Below, one piece after another: positions 7,609 through 15,562 of a stretch of DNA of 64,000 nucleotides. Positions within the stretch are counted from its first letter, which is position 1, and every line of letters starts with the position of its first letter. This stretch comes from Blautia sp. AF19-10LB (lineage in GTDB: Bacteria > Bacillota > Clostridia > Lachnospirales > Lachnospiraceae): contig NZ_QTWS01000008.1 in NCBI RefSeq assembly GCF_003461245.1, positions 1 to 64,000 of the forward strand, given 5' to 3'. The translations under genes were made by a program, and so were the position numbers. The notes under the pieces were generated by a model that worked only from the letters and a program-made list of their open reading frames with translations, was not told where the DNA came from and did no database searches.

Positions 7609-9535
7609 GCCTGTCGTCACTAATACCATGTAAATAATCATCTGCTAGATGTTTCGCAGTGGTTTCTGCTGATACATCCGGCAGATAGTCTTTGGTAAGC
7701 TGCGTGATTTCTTCTTTTGACTTTACAATATTGTATGGCTTCAATGGATTATCTGTGACTTCAAGAATTCCAAGTTCCTTCATCAGCTCAATATATGGAA
7801 GGATACTCTGTTTTGTTTTCTTGAATCCCAGATCAGTAATATGCTCTGACAAATATTTTGCAGAAGAAAATCCACGTTCATCCTCAGCAATCAGTTTCAT
7901 CACAATCGCAATCATGGTATTTTCTCTTCGGTTCATTTCATCAGCAGGACTGTAACTAATCAGATTAGACAAGCCGTATTTCAGTGTAATTTCCGGCATC
8001 CCGTCTTCGTCCACTACGATTTTTTCAATCAGAAGTTCAATATCTCTTCGGTCAAGGCTGCCTCCTGCAATGATTTTATCTACCACCTCAAGAGCATTTT
8101 TTAGTTTATCCTTTACATCAGGCGTTTCTATGGCAGTTTCATTCAGTTCTTTTATCTGCATTTCCAGACCATGAATTTGAGCAAATAAGTCTTTCTGCAT
8201 AGAATCATACGTTTCATTGATTAAATCTTCATTTCCTGCAGCGACAGCCAGATCTTTTACTTTTTGGGTAAGCAGAACTTTCAGTTGACTTTTTCGCTCA
8301 TTGATAGCTGTGTGCAGTTCCTGCCGTTTTTCCGCTATTGTTTTTTTCTCTGCTTCAAAATCCTTTAAATCATAGGTAGAAATAACTTCACAGAGAGCAT
8401 TTCGACACATCTTGATATAAGTCAGAACATCTTCCATCAGATCATCTTCTTCAATTAAATGTGCTTTGGAGCAATAACGTCTGCCTTTGGTGTTATAAGT
8501 GGTACAGATGTAATATTTCCGTTCCTTGCTGGAAGTTTTGCGTTTAATTGGTGTAAGGCGGCTGCCACAGTCTTTACAGAACAGGCAACTGCCAAAAGGA
8601 TTCGGAATCTCTGAGCCAAGCCACTGCCCCCGGCTTCCCCGATAATTGGTACGGTTACGTTTTCCCTTTAATTCCTGTATCAACGCAAAGGTAGCCTTAT
8701 CAATAATTGCTGGGTGATGATTCTCAAAAATACATTGTTCTTCCTTTGGCACACGTTTATCTTTTCCATGAACCGTATTTCTTGCACGTTTTTTCAAACG
8801 AAAAGTACCAATGTAAAAATCATTATCCAGTATTTCTTTTATCATAGCATCAGACCATTTAGAAGCTACCTGTCTTTTGGACAATCTACCTTCTTCTATT
8901 TCACGTTCACGCTGTATCATAGATGGAGTCGGTGCCCCCTGCTCAGTCAAATATGTGGCAATTTTACGATATCCCGAACCAGATAAATATAAGTCGTAAA
9001 TCTTTTTAATATATTCCGCTTCTTTCGGTACAATTTCCAGAACAGTTTTATCTTTTTCATTACGGCAATACCCAAACGGTGGTCTGGTAATCAGTGTTCC
9101 TTCTTTTTGTCTGGCTCCAATGGCACGTTTGATTTTCTTACTGGTGTCTTTTACATATCGCTCATTAAACCATGTTTTAATGCCAATCGTATCGTCACTG
9201 GAATCCATAGAATCATAATTATCGTCAATCACCACTAGATGCTTTCCACGTTCCTGAAATTCGTCCAGAAGCAAAAGAACCTTTGCATTGTGTCTGCCAA
9301 GACGTGAAAAGTCTTTAACATATACGGTATCAATATCTTTATCCAGATCAGCCATCATCTGCTGAAATCCCGGTCTGTCAAAGATATAGCCGGAAATGCC
9401 ATCATCTTCATACCAGCGGTCAATAACCACACCATGATCTGTTGCATACTGGTTGATAATCAGCTTCTGATTTTCTATGGAAACATAATTCCTTTTATCA
9501 TCGTCTCTGGAAAGACGGACATATCCTGCATTCAT
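7586..9535 (-). CDS. Large serine recombinase (integrase of the element)
   Basis: A 649-residue site-specific recombinase. The catalytic Ser is in YVRLSRDD (residue 9) within a resolvase domain of about 150 residues (FSRLGRHNA, GIKTWFNERY). Then come the recombinase domain (PPFGYCRN to about 270), a zinc ribbon (CLFCKDCGSRL plus a later Cys), and a coiled-coil region rich in Lys/Glu. It integrates and excises the element without homologous recombination. Ribosome site AAGAAAGGAACATCT. Oddly, the frame crosses the left attachment core: the last seven codons, including the stop, are host DNA, so the C-terminus differs between the integrated and circular forms (see findings). Confidence 0.93.
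   Translation of the reverse strand: MNAGYVRLSRDDDKRNYVSIENQKLIINQYATDHGVVIDRWYEDDGISGYIFDRPGFQQMMADLDKDIDTVYVKDFSRLGRHNAKVLLLLDEFQERGKHLVVIDDNYDSMDSSDDTIGIKTWFNERYVKDTSKKIKRAIGARQKEGTLITRPPFGYCRNEKDKTVLEIVPKEAEYIKKIYDLYLSGSGYRKIATYLTEQGAPTPSMIQREREIEEGRLSKRQVASKWSDAMIKEILDNDFYIGTFRLKKRARNTVHGKDKRVPKEEQCIFENHHPAIIDKATFALIQELKGKRNRTNYRGSRGQWLGSEIPNPFGSCLFCKDCGSRLTPIKRKTSSKERKYYICTTYNTKGRRYCSKAHLIEEDDLMEDVLTYIKMCRNALCEVISTYDLKDFEAEKKTIAEKRQELHTAINERKSQLKVLLTQKVKDLAVAAGNEDLINETYDSMQKDLFAQIHGLEMQIKELNETAIETPDVKDKLKNALEVVDKIIAGGSLDRRDIELLIEKIVVDEDGMPEITLKYGLSNLISYSPADEMNRRENTMIAIVMKLIAEDERGFSSAKYLSEHITDLGFKKTKQSILPYIELMKELGILEVTDNPLKPYNIVKSKEEITQLTKDYLPDVSAETTAKHLADDYLHGISDDRRHAGNGL
7606..7608. 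other. Left attachment core (GCC)
   Basis: The host gene runs up to GCC from the left (TTTCCGGCAT-GCC) and element sequence follows (GCCTGTCGTC). The same GCC occurs at 20137-20139. Large serine recombinases cross over at a two-base core, so GC or CC within this triplet is the likely exchange point. ATGTAAA at 7628-7634 on the element side faces TTTACAT at 20118-20124, a possible inverted recognition motif of the circular attP. Confidence 0.75.
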
Positions 9536-9668
9536 AGATGTTCCTTTCTTTAAATGTAAATATAATTATTATGCTCTATGTAATTATATTATATATTTAA
9601 AACTGGAAGATGTATATAGAAAAATCTTAAGATTATTAAAAACAGATAGTATTAGACATTTTTGTTGA

Positions 9669-9697
9669 TTGCGGAAACAGGCAGAATTTGATACAAT
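9669..9697 (+). promoter_or_regulatory. Promoter for the TfoX-like/MGMT-like pair
   Basis: TTGCGG (9669-9674) and TACAAT (9692-9697) are separated by 17 bp and lie 28 bp upstream of the ATG at 9726. The gap is shared with the divergent recombinase gene. Confidence 0.5.
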
Positions 9698-9725
9698 TTT
9701 AGAAATAACAATTTGAGGAGGAAAT

Positions 9726-10046
9726 ATGGCATCAAGCAAGGAATACTTAGAGTTTATTTTAGGGCAGCTATCTGAGTTAGAAGAAATTACTTATCGAGCT
9801 ATGATGGGAGAATTTATTATTTATTATCGTGGCAAGATTGTAGGCGGTATCTATGATGATAGATTACTTGTTAAACCAGTAAAATCAGCAATTAATTATA
9901 TGCCGACAGCTCCGTATGAATTACCCTATGGGGGAGCAAAAGAGATGTTGTTGGTAGATGAAGTTGATAATAAGGAATTTTTGACAGGCTTGTTTCATGC
10001 AATGTATGATGAACTGCCAGCCCTAAAACCGAAAAAGAAGAAATAG
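9726..10046 (+). CDS. TfoX N-terminal-domain protein
   Basis: A 106-residue protein matching the TfoX/Sxy N-terminal domain along its whole length: an N-terminal helical segment, EITYRAMMGEFIIYYRGKIV, GGIYDDRLLVKP, and a C-terminal Lys tail. In Gammaproteobacteria, TfoX/Sxy works with CRP to switch on competence genes. Stand-alone N-terminal domains in Firmicutes have no settled role. A strong ribosome site (GAGGAGGAAAT) supports the start. It is followed after 109 bp by an MGMT-like protein in the same direction, and the two are likely co-transcribed. As cargo of a mobile element it may act on host DNA metabolism, but this is inference. Confidence 0.8.
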   Translation: MASSKEYLEFILGQLSELEEITYRAMMGEFIIYYRGKIVGGIYDDRLLVKPVKSAINYMPTAPYELPYGGAKEMLLVDEVDNKEFLTGLFHAMYDELPALKPKKKK

Positions 10047-10155
10047 ACAACTTCCTGTTTTGGTAACTGATAAATCGGGAGTTGTCAAGTTTTTCAAACA
10101 GCCTCATTGCATAGGAATGCCAAACAGATTATCCTTAAAGTAGGAGGTGGCAGAA

Positions 10156-10635
10156 ATGGCAAACGAAGATAAAAAAGATTTTAATGCTATGTTGCACGAT
10201 AATAAGGATATGCCCAAATTTCAAATTATTACAGACCAGAAAAGCATTGAAAAATATGGTGGCAGTAAAATGTATTTTGCACCGCCAATCGACTATGACA
10301 AAGTAATGAAAAAAATTCCGTATGGTAAAGTGATTACCGTCGGAAAAATACGAGAATACTTTGCAGAGTTAAGTGGTGCAGATTTTACAGAACCCATTAC
10401 GGCAGGAATTTTTGTTTCTATTGTGGCATGGGCGAGTTATCAGCGTTCAGAAGATGAAACACCTTATTGGAGAACATTAAAAGCGAACGGAGAACTAAAT
10501 GCTAAATACCCAAATGGTATTGAAGCACAAAAAGAAAAATTAGAAGCAGAAGGACACACCATTATTCAAAAAGGGCGTAAAAATGTACGATATTATGTAA
10601 AGGGCTATGAAAATTCCCTCTTTGATTTGAAGTAG
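10156..10635 (+). CDS. MGMT/Ada DNA-binding-domain-like protein (alkyltransferase-like)
   Basis: A 159-residue protein. The segment from IPYGKVITVGKIREYF through PYWRTLKANGELNAKYP to the C-terminus resembles the helix-turn-helix DNA-binding domain of O6-methylguanine methyltransferases. The PCHR active-site Cys motif is not present, so direct methyl transfer is not expected. It could bind DNA like alkyltransferase-like proteins. The start is the ATG at 10156, 8 bp after GGAGG; a GTG at 10147 overlaps the ribosome site. It sits between the TfoX-like gene and the IS256-family insertion. Confidence 0.65.
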   Translation: MANEDKKDFNAMLHDNKDMPKFQIITDQKSIEKYGGSKMYFAPPIDYDKVMKKIPYGKVITVGKIREYFAELSGADFTEPITAGIFVSIVAWASYQRSEDETPYWRTLKANGELNAKYPNGIEAQKEKLEAEGHTIIQKGRKNVRYYVKGYENSLFDLK

Positions 10636-10710
10636 GCTTTGGAACAATAGATGGTTACGCTTATAAGGATTATTGGACAATTGATAGATAACTTCAGGTT
10701 TGTATAATTA

Positions 10711-10737
10711 GAGCCTGTGAAAAAAACTCTGTAAATT
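10711..10737 (+). repeat. Left terminal inverted repeat of the IS256-family element
   Basis: Imperfect match to the reverse complement of 12189-12215; the shared core is GTGAAA...CTGTAAATT. The flanking 8-bp duplication is at 10703-10710. Confidence 0.8.
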
Positions 10738-10836
10738 CAACACAACAAAGGTCTTCTATGATAAAATATTAAAATCATAGGAGGCCTTTTATTATGGCAA
10801 ACAGAAAGAAAGAAAGAAGTTTACAAACCAAAACCA

Positions 10837-12042
10837 ATGACGGAAGGAAAGAGAAATCTTATTCAAGGATTACTCCAGGAGTATGATATCCAATCTGCGG
10901 AGGATATTCAGGATGCATTAAAAGATCTTCTTTCCGGAACAATTCAAGATATGCTTGAAACAGAAATGGATAATCATCTTGGCTATGATCGTTACGAAAG
11001 ATCCGATGAGCCTAATTACCGTAATGGTAAAAAGTCTAAGACTGTTCGGAGTAAATATGGTGAATTTGAAGTGGATGTTCCGCAGGATCGTCAAAGCTCC
11101 TTTGAACCGCAGGTACTTCCTAAGCGTCAGAAAGACATTTCTTCGATTGATGACAAGATCATTGCCATGTATGCAAAGGGAATGACTACCAGGCAGATTT
11201 CAGAGACTATAGAGGATATCTATGGATTTGAAGTCAGTGAGGGTATGATATCTGATATCACAGATAAGCTTCTGCCGCGAATTGAGGAATGGCAAAATCG
11301 TCCATTATCACCTGTGTATCCAATTGTTTTTATTGATGCTGTGCACTTTTCTGTGCGGGATGACGGTGTGATCAGAAAGCTTGCCGCATATGTTGTCCTT
11401 GGGATTAATGAAGATGGAAAGAAAGAAGTTCTAAGCATTGTTGTTGGAGAAAATGAAAGCAGTAAATATTGGCTGTCTGTGCTGAATAGTTTAAAGAATC
11501 GTGGAGTTCAGGATATCCTCATTCTCTGTTCTGATGGATTGACTGGGATTAAAGATGCGATCTCTACTGCATTTCCTAAAACAGAACAGCAGAGATGCAT
11601 TGTGCATATGGTAAGAAATACCCTTAAATATGTCGCAAACAAGGATATGAAAACTTTTGCGAAAGATCTGAAAACAATTTATACCGCAGCGAGCGAAGAA
11701 ACTGCCAGAAAGCAGCTGGAAACTGTAACAAAGAAATGGTCCGGACAATACCCAAGTGCCATGAACCGCTGGCATGATAACTGGGATGCAGTCTCCCCCA
11801 TCTTCAAATTTTCCAAGGATGTCCGTACTGCCTTTTATACTACGAATGCCATTGAATCACTGAATTCATGCTATCGTAGACTAAACAAGCAGAGAAGCGT
11901 ATTCCCGAGTTCCCAGTCACTGATGAAAGCATTATATCTGGGCACTTTTGAGATTGCAAAAAAATGGACAATGCCGATCCGCAATTGGGGGAGAGTACGT
12001 GGTGAGCTGGAAATCATGTACCCTGACCGGATGGTGATATAA
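10837..12042 (+). CDS. IS256-family transposase, 5' end frameshifted
   Basis: The 401-residue open frame covers almost the whole mutator-type DDE transposase: an N-terminal helical DNA-binding region, VPQDRQSSFEPQVLPKRQKD, catalytic Asp in VFIDAVHFSVRDDG, second Asp in CSDGLTGIKDA, and C-terminal Glu in TTNAIESLNSCYRR. The natural start is probably the ATG at 10794, which has an ideal AGGAGG (10779-10784). That frame (MANRKKER) loses register in an AGAAAG-type repeat and cannot join the main frame, where VYKPKPMTEGKRN would be expected. The internal ATG at 10837 has no ribosome site. So this copy is probably poorly expressed or dead unless frameshifting occurs. Confidence 0.9.
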   Translation: MTEGKRNLIQGLLQEYDIQSAEDIQDALKDLLSGTIQDMLETEMDNHLGYDRYERSDEPNYRNGKKSKTVRSKYGEFEVDVPQDRQSSFEPQVLPKRQKDISSIDDKIIAMYAKGMTTRQISETIEDIYGFEVSEGMISDITDKLLPRIEEWQNRPLSPVYPIVFIDAVHFSVRDDGVIRKLAAYVVLGINEDGKKEVLSIVVGENESSKYWLSVLNSLKNRGVQDILILCSDGLTGIKDAISTAFPKTEQQRCIVHMVRNTLKYVANKDMKTFAKDLKTIYTAASEETARKQLETVTKKWSGQYPSAMNRWHDNWDAVSPIFKFSKDVRTAFYTTNAIESLNSCYRRLNKQRSVFPSSQSLMKALYLGTFEIAKKWTMPIRNWGRVRGELEIMYPDRMVI

Positions 12043-12188
12043 CAATCCAAAGTGGAATGCCGGGAATAAATATACACCCAGATTTTTCTGGGTGCTCTTG
12101 ACATGCCAGATTATTTTTGCTATTAAATAGACAACGGCTTAACCGCAGAAACCGCTGTTAAGCCGCCATAATTATCATAGAAGATCTA

Positions 12189-12215
12189 AATTTACAGAAA
12201 AAATTTCACACCGTC
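12189..12215 (-). repeat. Right terminal inverted repeat of the IS256-family element
   Basis: Imperfect inverted copy of 10711-10737, ending at the second TATAATTA duplication (12216-12223). This fixes the right end of the insertion about 170 bp beyond the transposase stop. Confidence 0.8.
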
Positions 12216-12237
12216 TATAATTAAAGCACTGGTTAAA

Positions 12238-12516
12238 TCACACATTATCCCAGTGATTTTTGACCAGTGCTTTAATACCATCATGAATATTAGTGTTTGA
12301 ATCTCCATCCAGAAATGTGACAACCCGAAAGCCGATGTCAGCATATTTCTTGCGTTCCGCTTCAAATTCTTCCTGTGACGGAAAATCGTTACGCCAGAGA
12401 TAATACGTTGGCTTACGCAAGGCTATCACATCCTTTCTGTTAACTTTTCTATGATTATCATATAAAAAATGGACAGTTTTCGTGTCTGTCCACTTTAAAA
12501 TCAATTTACCGTTCAC
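12238..12516 (-). CDS. Small conserved-looking protein downstream of the relaxase
   Basis: The open frame begins within the last codons of the relaxase gene (ATG at 12516, 11-bp overlap) and gives 92 residues. The convincing part is the C-terminal two thirds (PTYYLWRNDFPSQEEFEAER, then FRVVTFLDGDSNTNIHDGIK). A GTG at 12429 with AGAAAGGA immediately before is an alternative start giving about 63 residues. No catalytic motif is seen. Its fixed position behind the relaxase suggests an accessory element gene. Function unknown. Confidence 0.55.
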   Translation of the reverse strand: MNGKLILKWTDTKTVHFLYDNHRKVNRKDVIALRKPTYYLWRNDFPSQEEFEAERKKYADIGFRVVTFLDGDSNTNIHDGIKALVKNHWDNV

Positions 12517-13480
12517 GATCTGAATGGGTTAATTGTCCTCTTTTTGCCAGTTCCAGTATTTCTGGTGGAATACGTCCCATCAGCTTCTGGAGATTTTCAT
12601 AATCGGCTCTGAGTCTGGCATCATCCATTTTCTTTCGTATACTGCTGGACGTTGCTTCTTTTACCTGTCTGCTTAAATCCTGTGTCTGCCTTTTTAATGA
12701 TACATTATCTGACTTTAAGGAACTAATCGTCTTATCATATTTCCGAACCTGCGTCTGAAAGTTCTCTATTGCAGGAAAAAATTTCTGCAATAGTTCCACA
12801 GCTTTATCTGTATTTTTACCAGCATTAAAAATATTTGTACTTTCCAACAGATCAGTGATTTGCTTAGCCTGCCGGGTAAGATGCGCTGCTTCTTTAAAAA
12901 GTCGTGGTGGAATATGTTCACGTCCGGTCATGCTGGCGGCTTCTCCACGTTCCAGATCTGGATATTTTTCTACCATGTGTTTCCAGAACTCGTCCTGCCA
13001 CCAGGTCAGCTTTTTCTTATTTCCAAGAATCTCTTTTGCACAAAGTCTTCCATCCTGAGTTATCGGGACAAAAGAAAGGTGCATATGTGGAGTTTTCTCG
13101 TCCATATGCACCACAGCCGAAAGGATTGTCTCTGAATCCTGATATTTCTTTATAAATTCCAAAGCTGTTTGGAAATACGCTCTGATTTCACTCTTTTTCT
13201 TACCTTTGAAAAATTCTGGTGTAGCGGTAATTAGAACTTCAACAACACGTACACTGTCTTTGCGTGTCCGGCATCCGTATTCTTCAATCAGTCGATTCGA
13301 CTCTGCCCGGTACTTTCCGACTGGTTCAATCAAATGATAATTCAAATTTCCTCGACTGTTGTCTATATCCGGATTACTGGCATATTTTTCTTTTTTCCGT
13401 TCATTGTGAGCTTCAATATTGCTGATTTCAGGTCCTTTGTATTTTGCAAATCTTAAAATACCGTATTGTGCTTTTTGCAT
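12506..13480 (-). CDS. mobV: MobV-family relaxase (plasmid recombination/mobilization protein)
   Basis: A 324-residue relaxase of the Pre/Mob (MobV) family. It opens with YGILRFAKYKG, has NLNYHL (motif I region), and the His-rich metal-binding motif HMDEKTPHMH that coordinates the nicking reaction. The C-terminal part from about residue 200 is coiled coil (VSLKRQTQDLSRQVKEATSS). It is expected to nick the element's oriT and pilot the strand to a recipient using a helper conjugation machine. The start at 13480 is supported by AAAGGAGGAAGTACAA; an upstream in-frame ATG at 13519 lies before that site. It follows the SF3 helicase and precedes a small gene on the same strand. Confidence 0.92.
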   Translation of the reverse strand: MQKAQYGILRFAKYKGPEISNIEAHNERKKEKYASNPDIDNSRGNLNYHLIEPVGKYRAESNRLIEEYGCRTRKDSVRVVEVLITATPEFFKGKKKSEIRAYFQTALEFIKKYQDSETILSAVVHMDEKTPHMHLSFVPITQDGRLCAKEILGNKKKLTWWQDEFWKHMVEKYPDLERGEAASMTGREHIPPRLFKEAAHLTRQAKQITDLLESTNIFNAGKNTDKAVELLQKFFPAIENFQTQVRKYDKTISSLKSDNVSLKRQTQDLSRQVKEATSSSIRKKMDDARLRADYENLQKLMGRIPPEILELAKRGQLTHSDRER

Positions 13481-13505
13481 TTGTACTTCCTCCTTTCCCC
13501 AAAAC

Positions 13506-13539
13506 AGGCTAACTGTCATATTATTTTGACAGCCAACCT
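13506..13539 (-). other. Hairpin upstream of the relaxase, candidate oriT part
   Basis: Read on the minus strand, 13 bases pair with 13 around an 8-base loop, with three G.T wobbles; the core is CTGTCA/TGACAG. It lies 26 bp upstream of the relaxase start, where MobV origins usually sit. AATGTGTAACTTACATT at 13550-13566 lies beside it and recalls the GTGTGTTA-type nick regions of this family only loosely. A leader hairpin of the mRNA is the alternative. Confidence 0.35.
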
Positions 13540-13577
13540 GAAAAATATATAATGTGTAACTTACATTGAATTACTAC

Positions 13578-13625
13578 GTACATACGTACCAGATTAATTT
13601 GTCCATTCTTTCGGTACGTACGTAC
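13578..13625. repeat. Inverted repeat of GTACGT units at the end of the helicase gene
   Basis: GTACATACGTACC (13578-13590) pairs with GGTACGTACGTAC (13613-13625) with one mismatch, around a 22-base loop that contains the helicase stop codon. It could protect the message end, terminate, or form part of the transfer origin. No T tract follows. Confidence 0.5.
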
Positions 13626-14967
13626 ACTGGGAATCGTCCATAAAACCATCTGTATAGAACGGCTTTGTAATAACCTTTACTCCCGTAAATCCCCATACTC
13701 GTCTCCCAGCAGAATTTTTTATTGTATTGCAATGTTCCAGATTATATTTTGCTTGAACAGCAATCATAGCATCTGAGAAACTACGATTTTTTAATGCAGT
13801 CATGGAATTTTCTTCACACCAGAGCCGATAGCTCTCATACAGTTCTTTGGAACTTGCACTTGCCTCTGCCTGAAAGCGAATATATCCTTCTGATTCTAAA
13901 AACTCCAGTACATTGTTGTTGTCCCGTTTCACATTTTCACGATTCGCCTTAATACGGGGACTTTCTGTAAATTTAAAATTCTGACGGACTAACCGTTGTA
14001 GTCCTTTAAACGCCCAGAGAAAAATACTTTCGGCTTCCTTCTTCATTTTTTCTGCCAGATAAGGATCATCTACACGATCAGCAGGTTTCTCCTTTGCTGT
14101 CAGTACTAATTGCCTTCGGTAAAATCCATCACTACGGTCATACAATGCCTGTAAATCTCCATTGCTGAATGCAAGCAGTCTGGAAAAAAGCCACCCCTGA
14201 TAACTTTGCTTTCCTTTACGCTCTAAGTCCATTTTCCCCTGAGCAGTAACAATGGATTTCACATAACTGGTCTGTTTTAGGGCTTCCATTCGCATATCAT
14301 CATCTACACACAATAAAATATGCTCAAGGTCAGCTCTAGCAAAGCGGTTTTCAGAAATTTTACCGATACTTCCGTCTTTCATATTTGAGCCTAACAGGCT
14401 GTTCAGAACAGCACCAATCTGTGATTTACCCTCTCCGCCATTTCCTTTTATAATCATCATCCGTTGTCCCTTGTTGCTTGGAATCAGGCAATACCCTATG
14501 AATTCCTGTAAAGTTGGAATATCTTCCGGGTAGAGCAGTTGATCTAAAAATGACAGCCATGTAGAAGCTTCTGGTGTATCTGGATTATAATTGACTGGAA
14601 GACGCATTCGTACAATATCTGGTTTTTCAGGGATAAATGTGCCATCTATATATATCGTTCCATTTGCAAGATGGATTTTATTGGCTTCTGGTGGAAAATC
14701 CTCTATATAAGCTGCCAGTTTCATAACTTCTAAAATATTTGTCACTTTGCGTGGAACATTGTTAATGGCATAATGTTTCAGACTTTCAAATATTTCCCCA
14801 CGAAGGGGCAGATCATCAGTGACCCGCCCCTCTGGAGTAAAAAATGCATTGTTGGCAAAGAGTATTTTATGCGTATGGAGAAATTCTTCACAAAAGGCTG
14901 CTTCATTGATATTGGTTCCGTCAAACCAAACTGGATAATTACTAAGCTGCTTTTGCTTCTTCTGCAT
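13594..14967 (-). CDS. SF3-type helicase / phage-plasmid primase C-terminal protein
   Basis: A 457-residue DnaB-independent replication helicase of the D5/P4 superfamily-3 type. The Walker A loop is KGNGGEGKSQIG (about residue 175), Walker B is ILLCVDDDM, and the downstream sensor region is LLAFSNGDLQALYDRSDGFYRR. The C-terminal 100 residues form a winged-helix-like DNA-binding part. It likely unwinds the element origin after excision. The start is the third nearby ATG (14967), six bases after GGAGG. It overlaps the end of the CHC2 primase gene by 26 bp, so translation is coupled. With the primase it gives the element its own replication start functions, as in P4-like satellites and mobilizable elements. 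Confidence 0.88.
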   Translation of the reverse strand: MQKKQKQLSNYPVWFDGTNINEAAFCEEFLHTHKILFANNAFFTPEGRVTDDLPLRGEIFESLKHYAINNVPRKVTNILEVMKLAAYIEDFPPEANKIHLANGTIYIDGTFIPEKPDIVRMRLPVNYNPDTPEASTWLSFLDQLLYPEDIPTLQEFIGYCLIPSNKGQRMMIIKGNGGEGKSQIGAVLNSLLGSNMKDGSIGKISENRFARADLEHILLCVDDDMRMEALKQTSYVKSIVTAQGKMDLERKGKQSYQGWLFSRLLAFSNGDLQALYDRSDGFYRRQLVLTAKEKPADRVDDPYLAEKMKKEAESIFLWAFKGLQRLVRQNFKFTESPRIKANRENVKRDNNNVLEFLESEGYIRFQAEASASSKELYESYRLWCEENSMTALKNRSFSDAMIAVQAKYNLEHCNTIKNSAGRRVWGFTGVKVITKPFYTDGFMDDSQCTYVPKEWTN

Positions 14968-15562
14968 ATACATCCTCCTCATCACGAGACCCTGAAAGAT
15001 ATTTCAAATCTTCCAGATAGCCTGTTTCTTTCATGGATTTTACAACTTCAAAGCCTTCTTCTTCATCTGCAAAGGTCAGATAATCTGCCAGATATTCGAT
15101 ATAACTCAGATTTTCACATGCTTCTTCAAATCGTTCGTCCATAGGTAAATCCGGTCGTTCTGGTGCATACAGTGCTTTCCATTTTTCCAGACGATGAAGA
15201 TATTCGCATACCATTTTCTGGCATTCATGTAATTCTTTCTGTCTGCTTTTTGTTTCCATGTACTCGGGCTTTTTCAGAGCTGCTATTACTGGCGGATTAT
15301 CTGGTGTAATACCAAAATCTACAGCAATTTTCTTGGCGGCTTCATAGTTACTCAGTCCAAATAGATTTGCAACAAACTGGATCACATCTCCGGTAGCACC
15401 ACAGCCAAAGCAGTAGTAATAAGTTGTGTTTAGTTTCATACTTGGGTAATGGTCATTATGAAATGGGCAACAGATCATGTTGTTTCTTCCAATTTTCATG
15501 CCATAATATTCGGCAGCCTGTCCGACTGTTACAGTTTCTTTTATTGTTTCAAATAATCTCAT
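14942..15562 (-). CDS. CHC2 zinc-finger primase-like protein
   Basis: A 206-residue protein. Residues about 10-70 are the DnaG-type CHC2 zinc domain: CCPFHNDHYPSMKLN, then YYYCFGCGATGDVIQFV, giving the Cys/His-Cys-Cys zinc site. No TOPRIM catalytic domain follows; instead there is a Glu-rich helical C-terminus. It probably recognises template DNA and works with the SF3 helicase encoded directly downstream. A good ribosome site (CAGGAGGAAAATAG) supports the start. It is first in a minus-strand unit with the helicase and relaxase, divergent from the XRE regulator. Confidence 0.85.
   Translation of the reverse strand: MRLFETIKETVTVGQAAEYYGMKIGRNNMICCPFHNDHYPSMKLNTTYYYCFGCGATGDVIQFVANLFGLSNYEAAKKIAVDFGITPDNPPVIAALKKPEYMETKSRQKELHECQKMVCEYLHRLEKWKALYAPERPDLPMDERFEEACENLSYIEYLADYLTFADEEEGFEVVKSMKETGYLEDLKYLSGSRDEEDVYAEEAKAA

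Larger units (their letters stand above)
10711..12215 (+). mobile_element. IS256-family insertion sequence with 8-bp target duplication
   Basis: The 1505-bp unit is flanked by identical TATAATTA copies at 10703-10710 and 12216-12223, the 8-bp duplication size usual for IS256-family elements. The terminal inverted repeats start GAGCCTGTGAAAAAAACTC on the left and, read inward, GACGGTGTGAAATTTTTTC on the right; both continue to TCTGTAAATT. Homology between the ends also includes the nearby TATCATAGAAGA box (minus-strand sense at the left end, plus at the right). Two hairpins (12075-12092 and 12136-12164) lie between the transposase stop and the right end. The insertion is nested in the 12.5-kb element, downstream of its MGMT-like gene. 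Confidence 0.9.
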
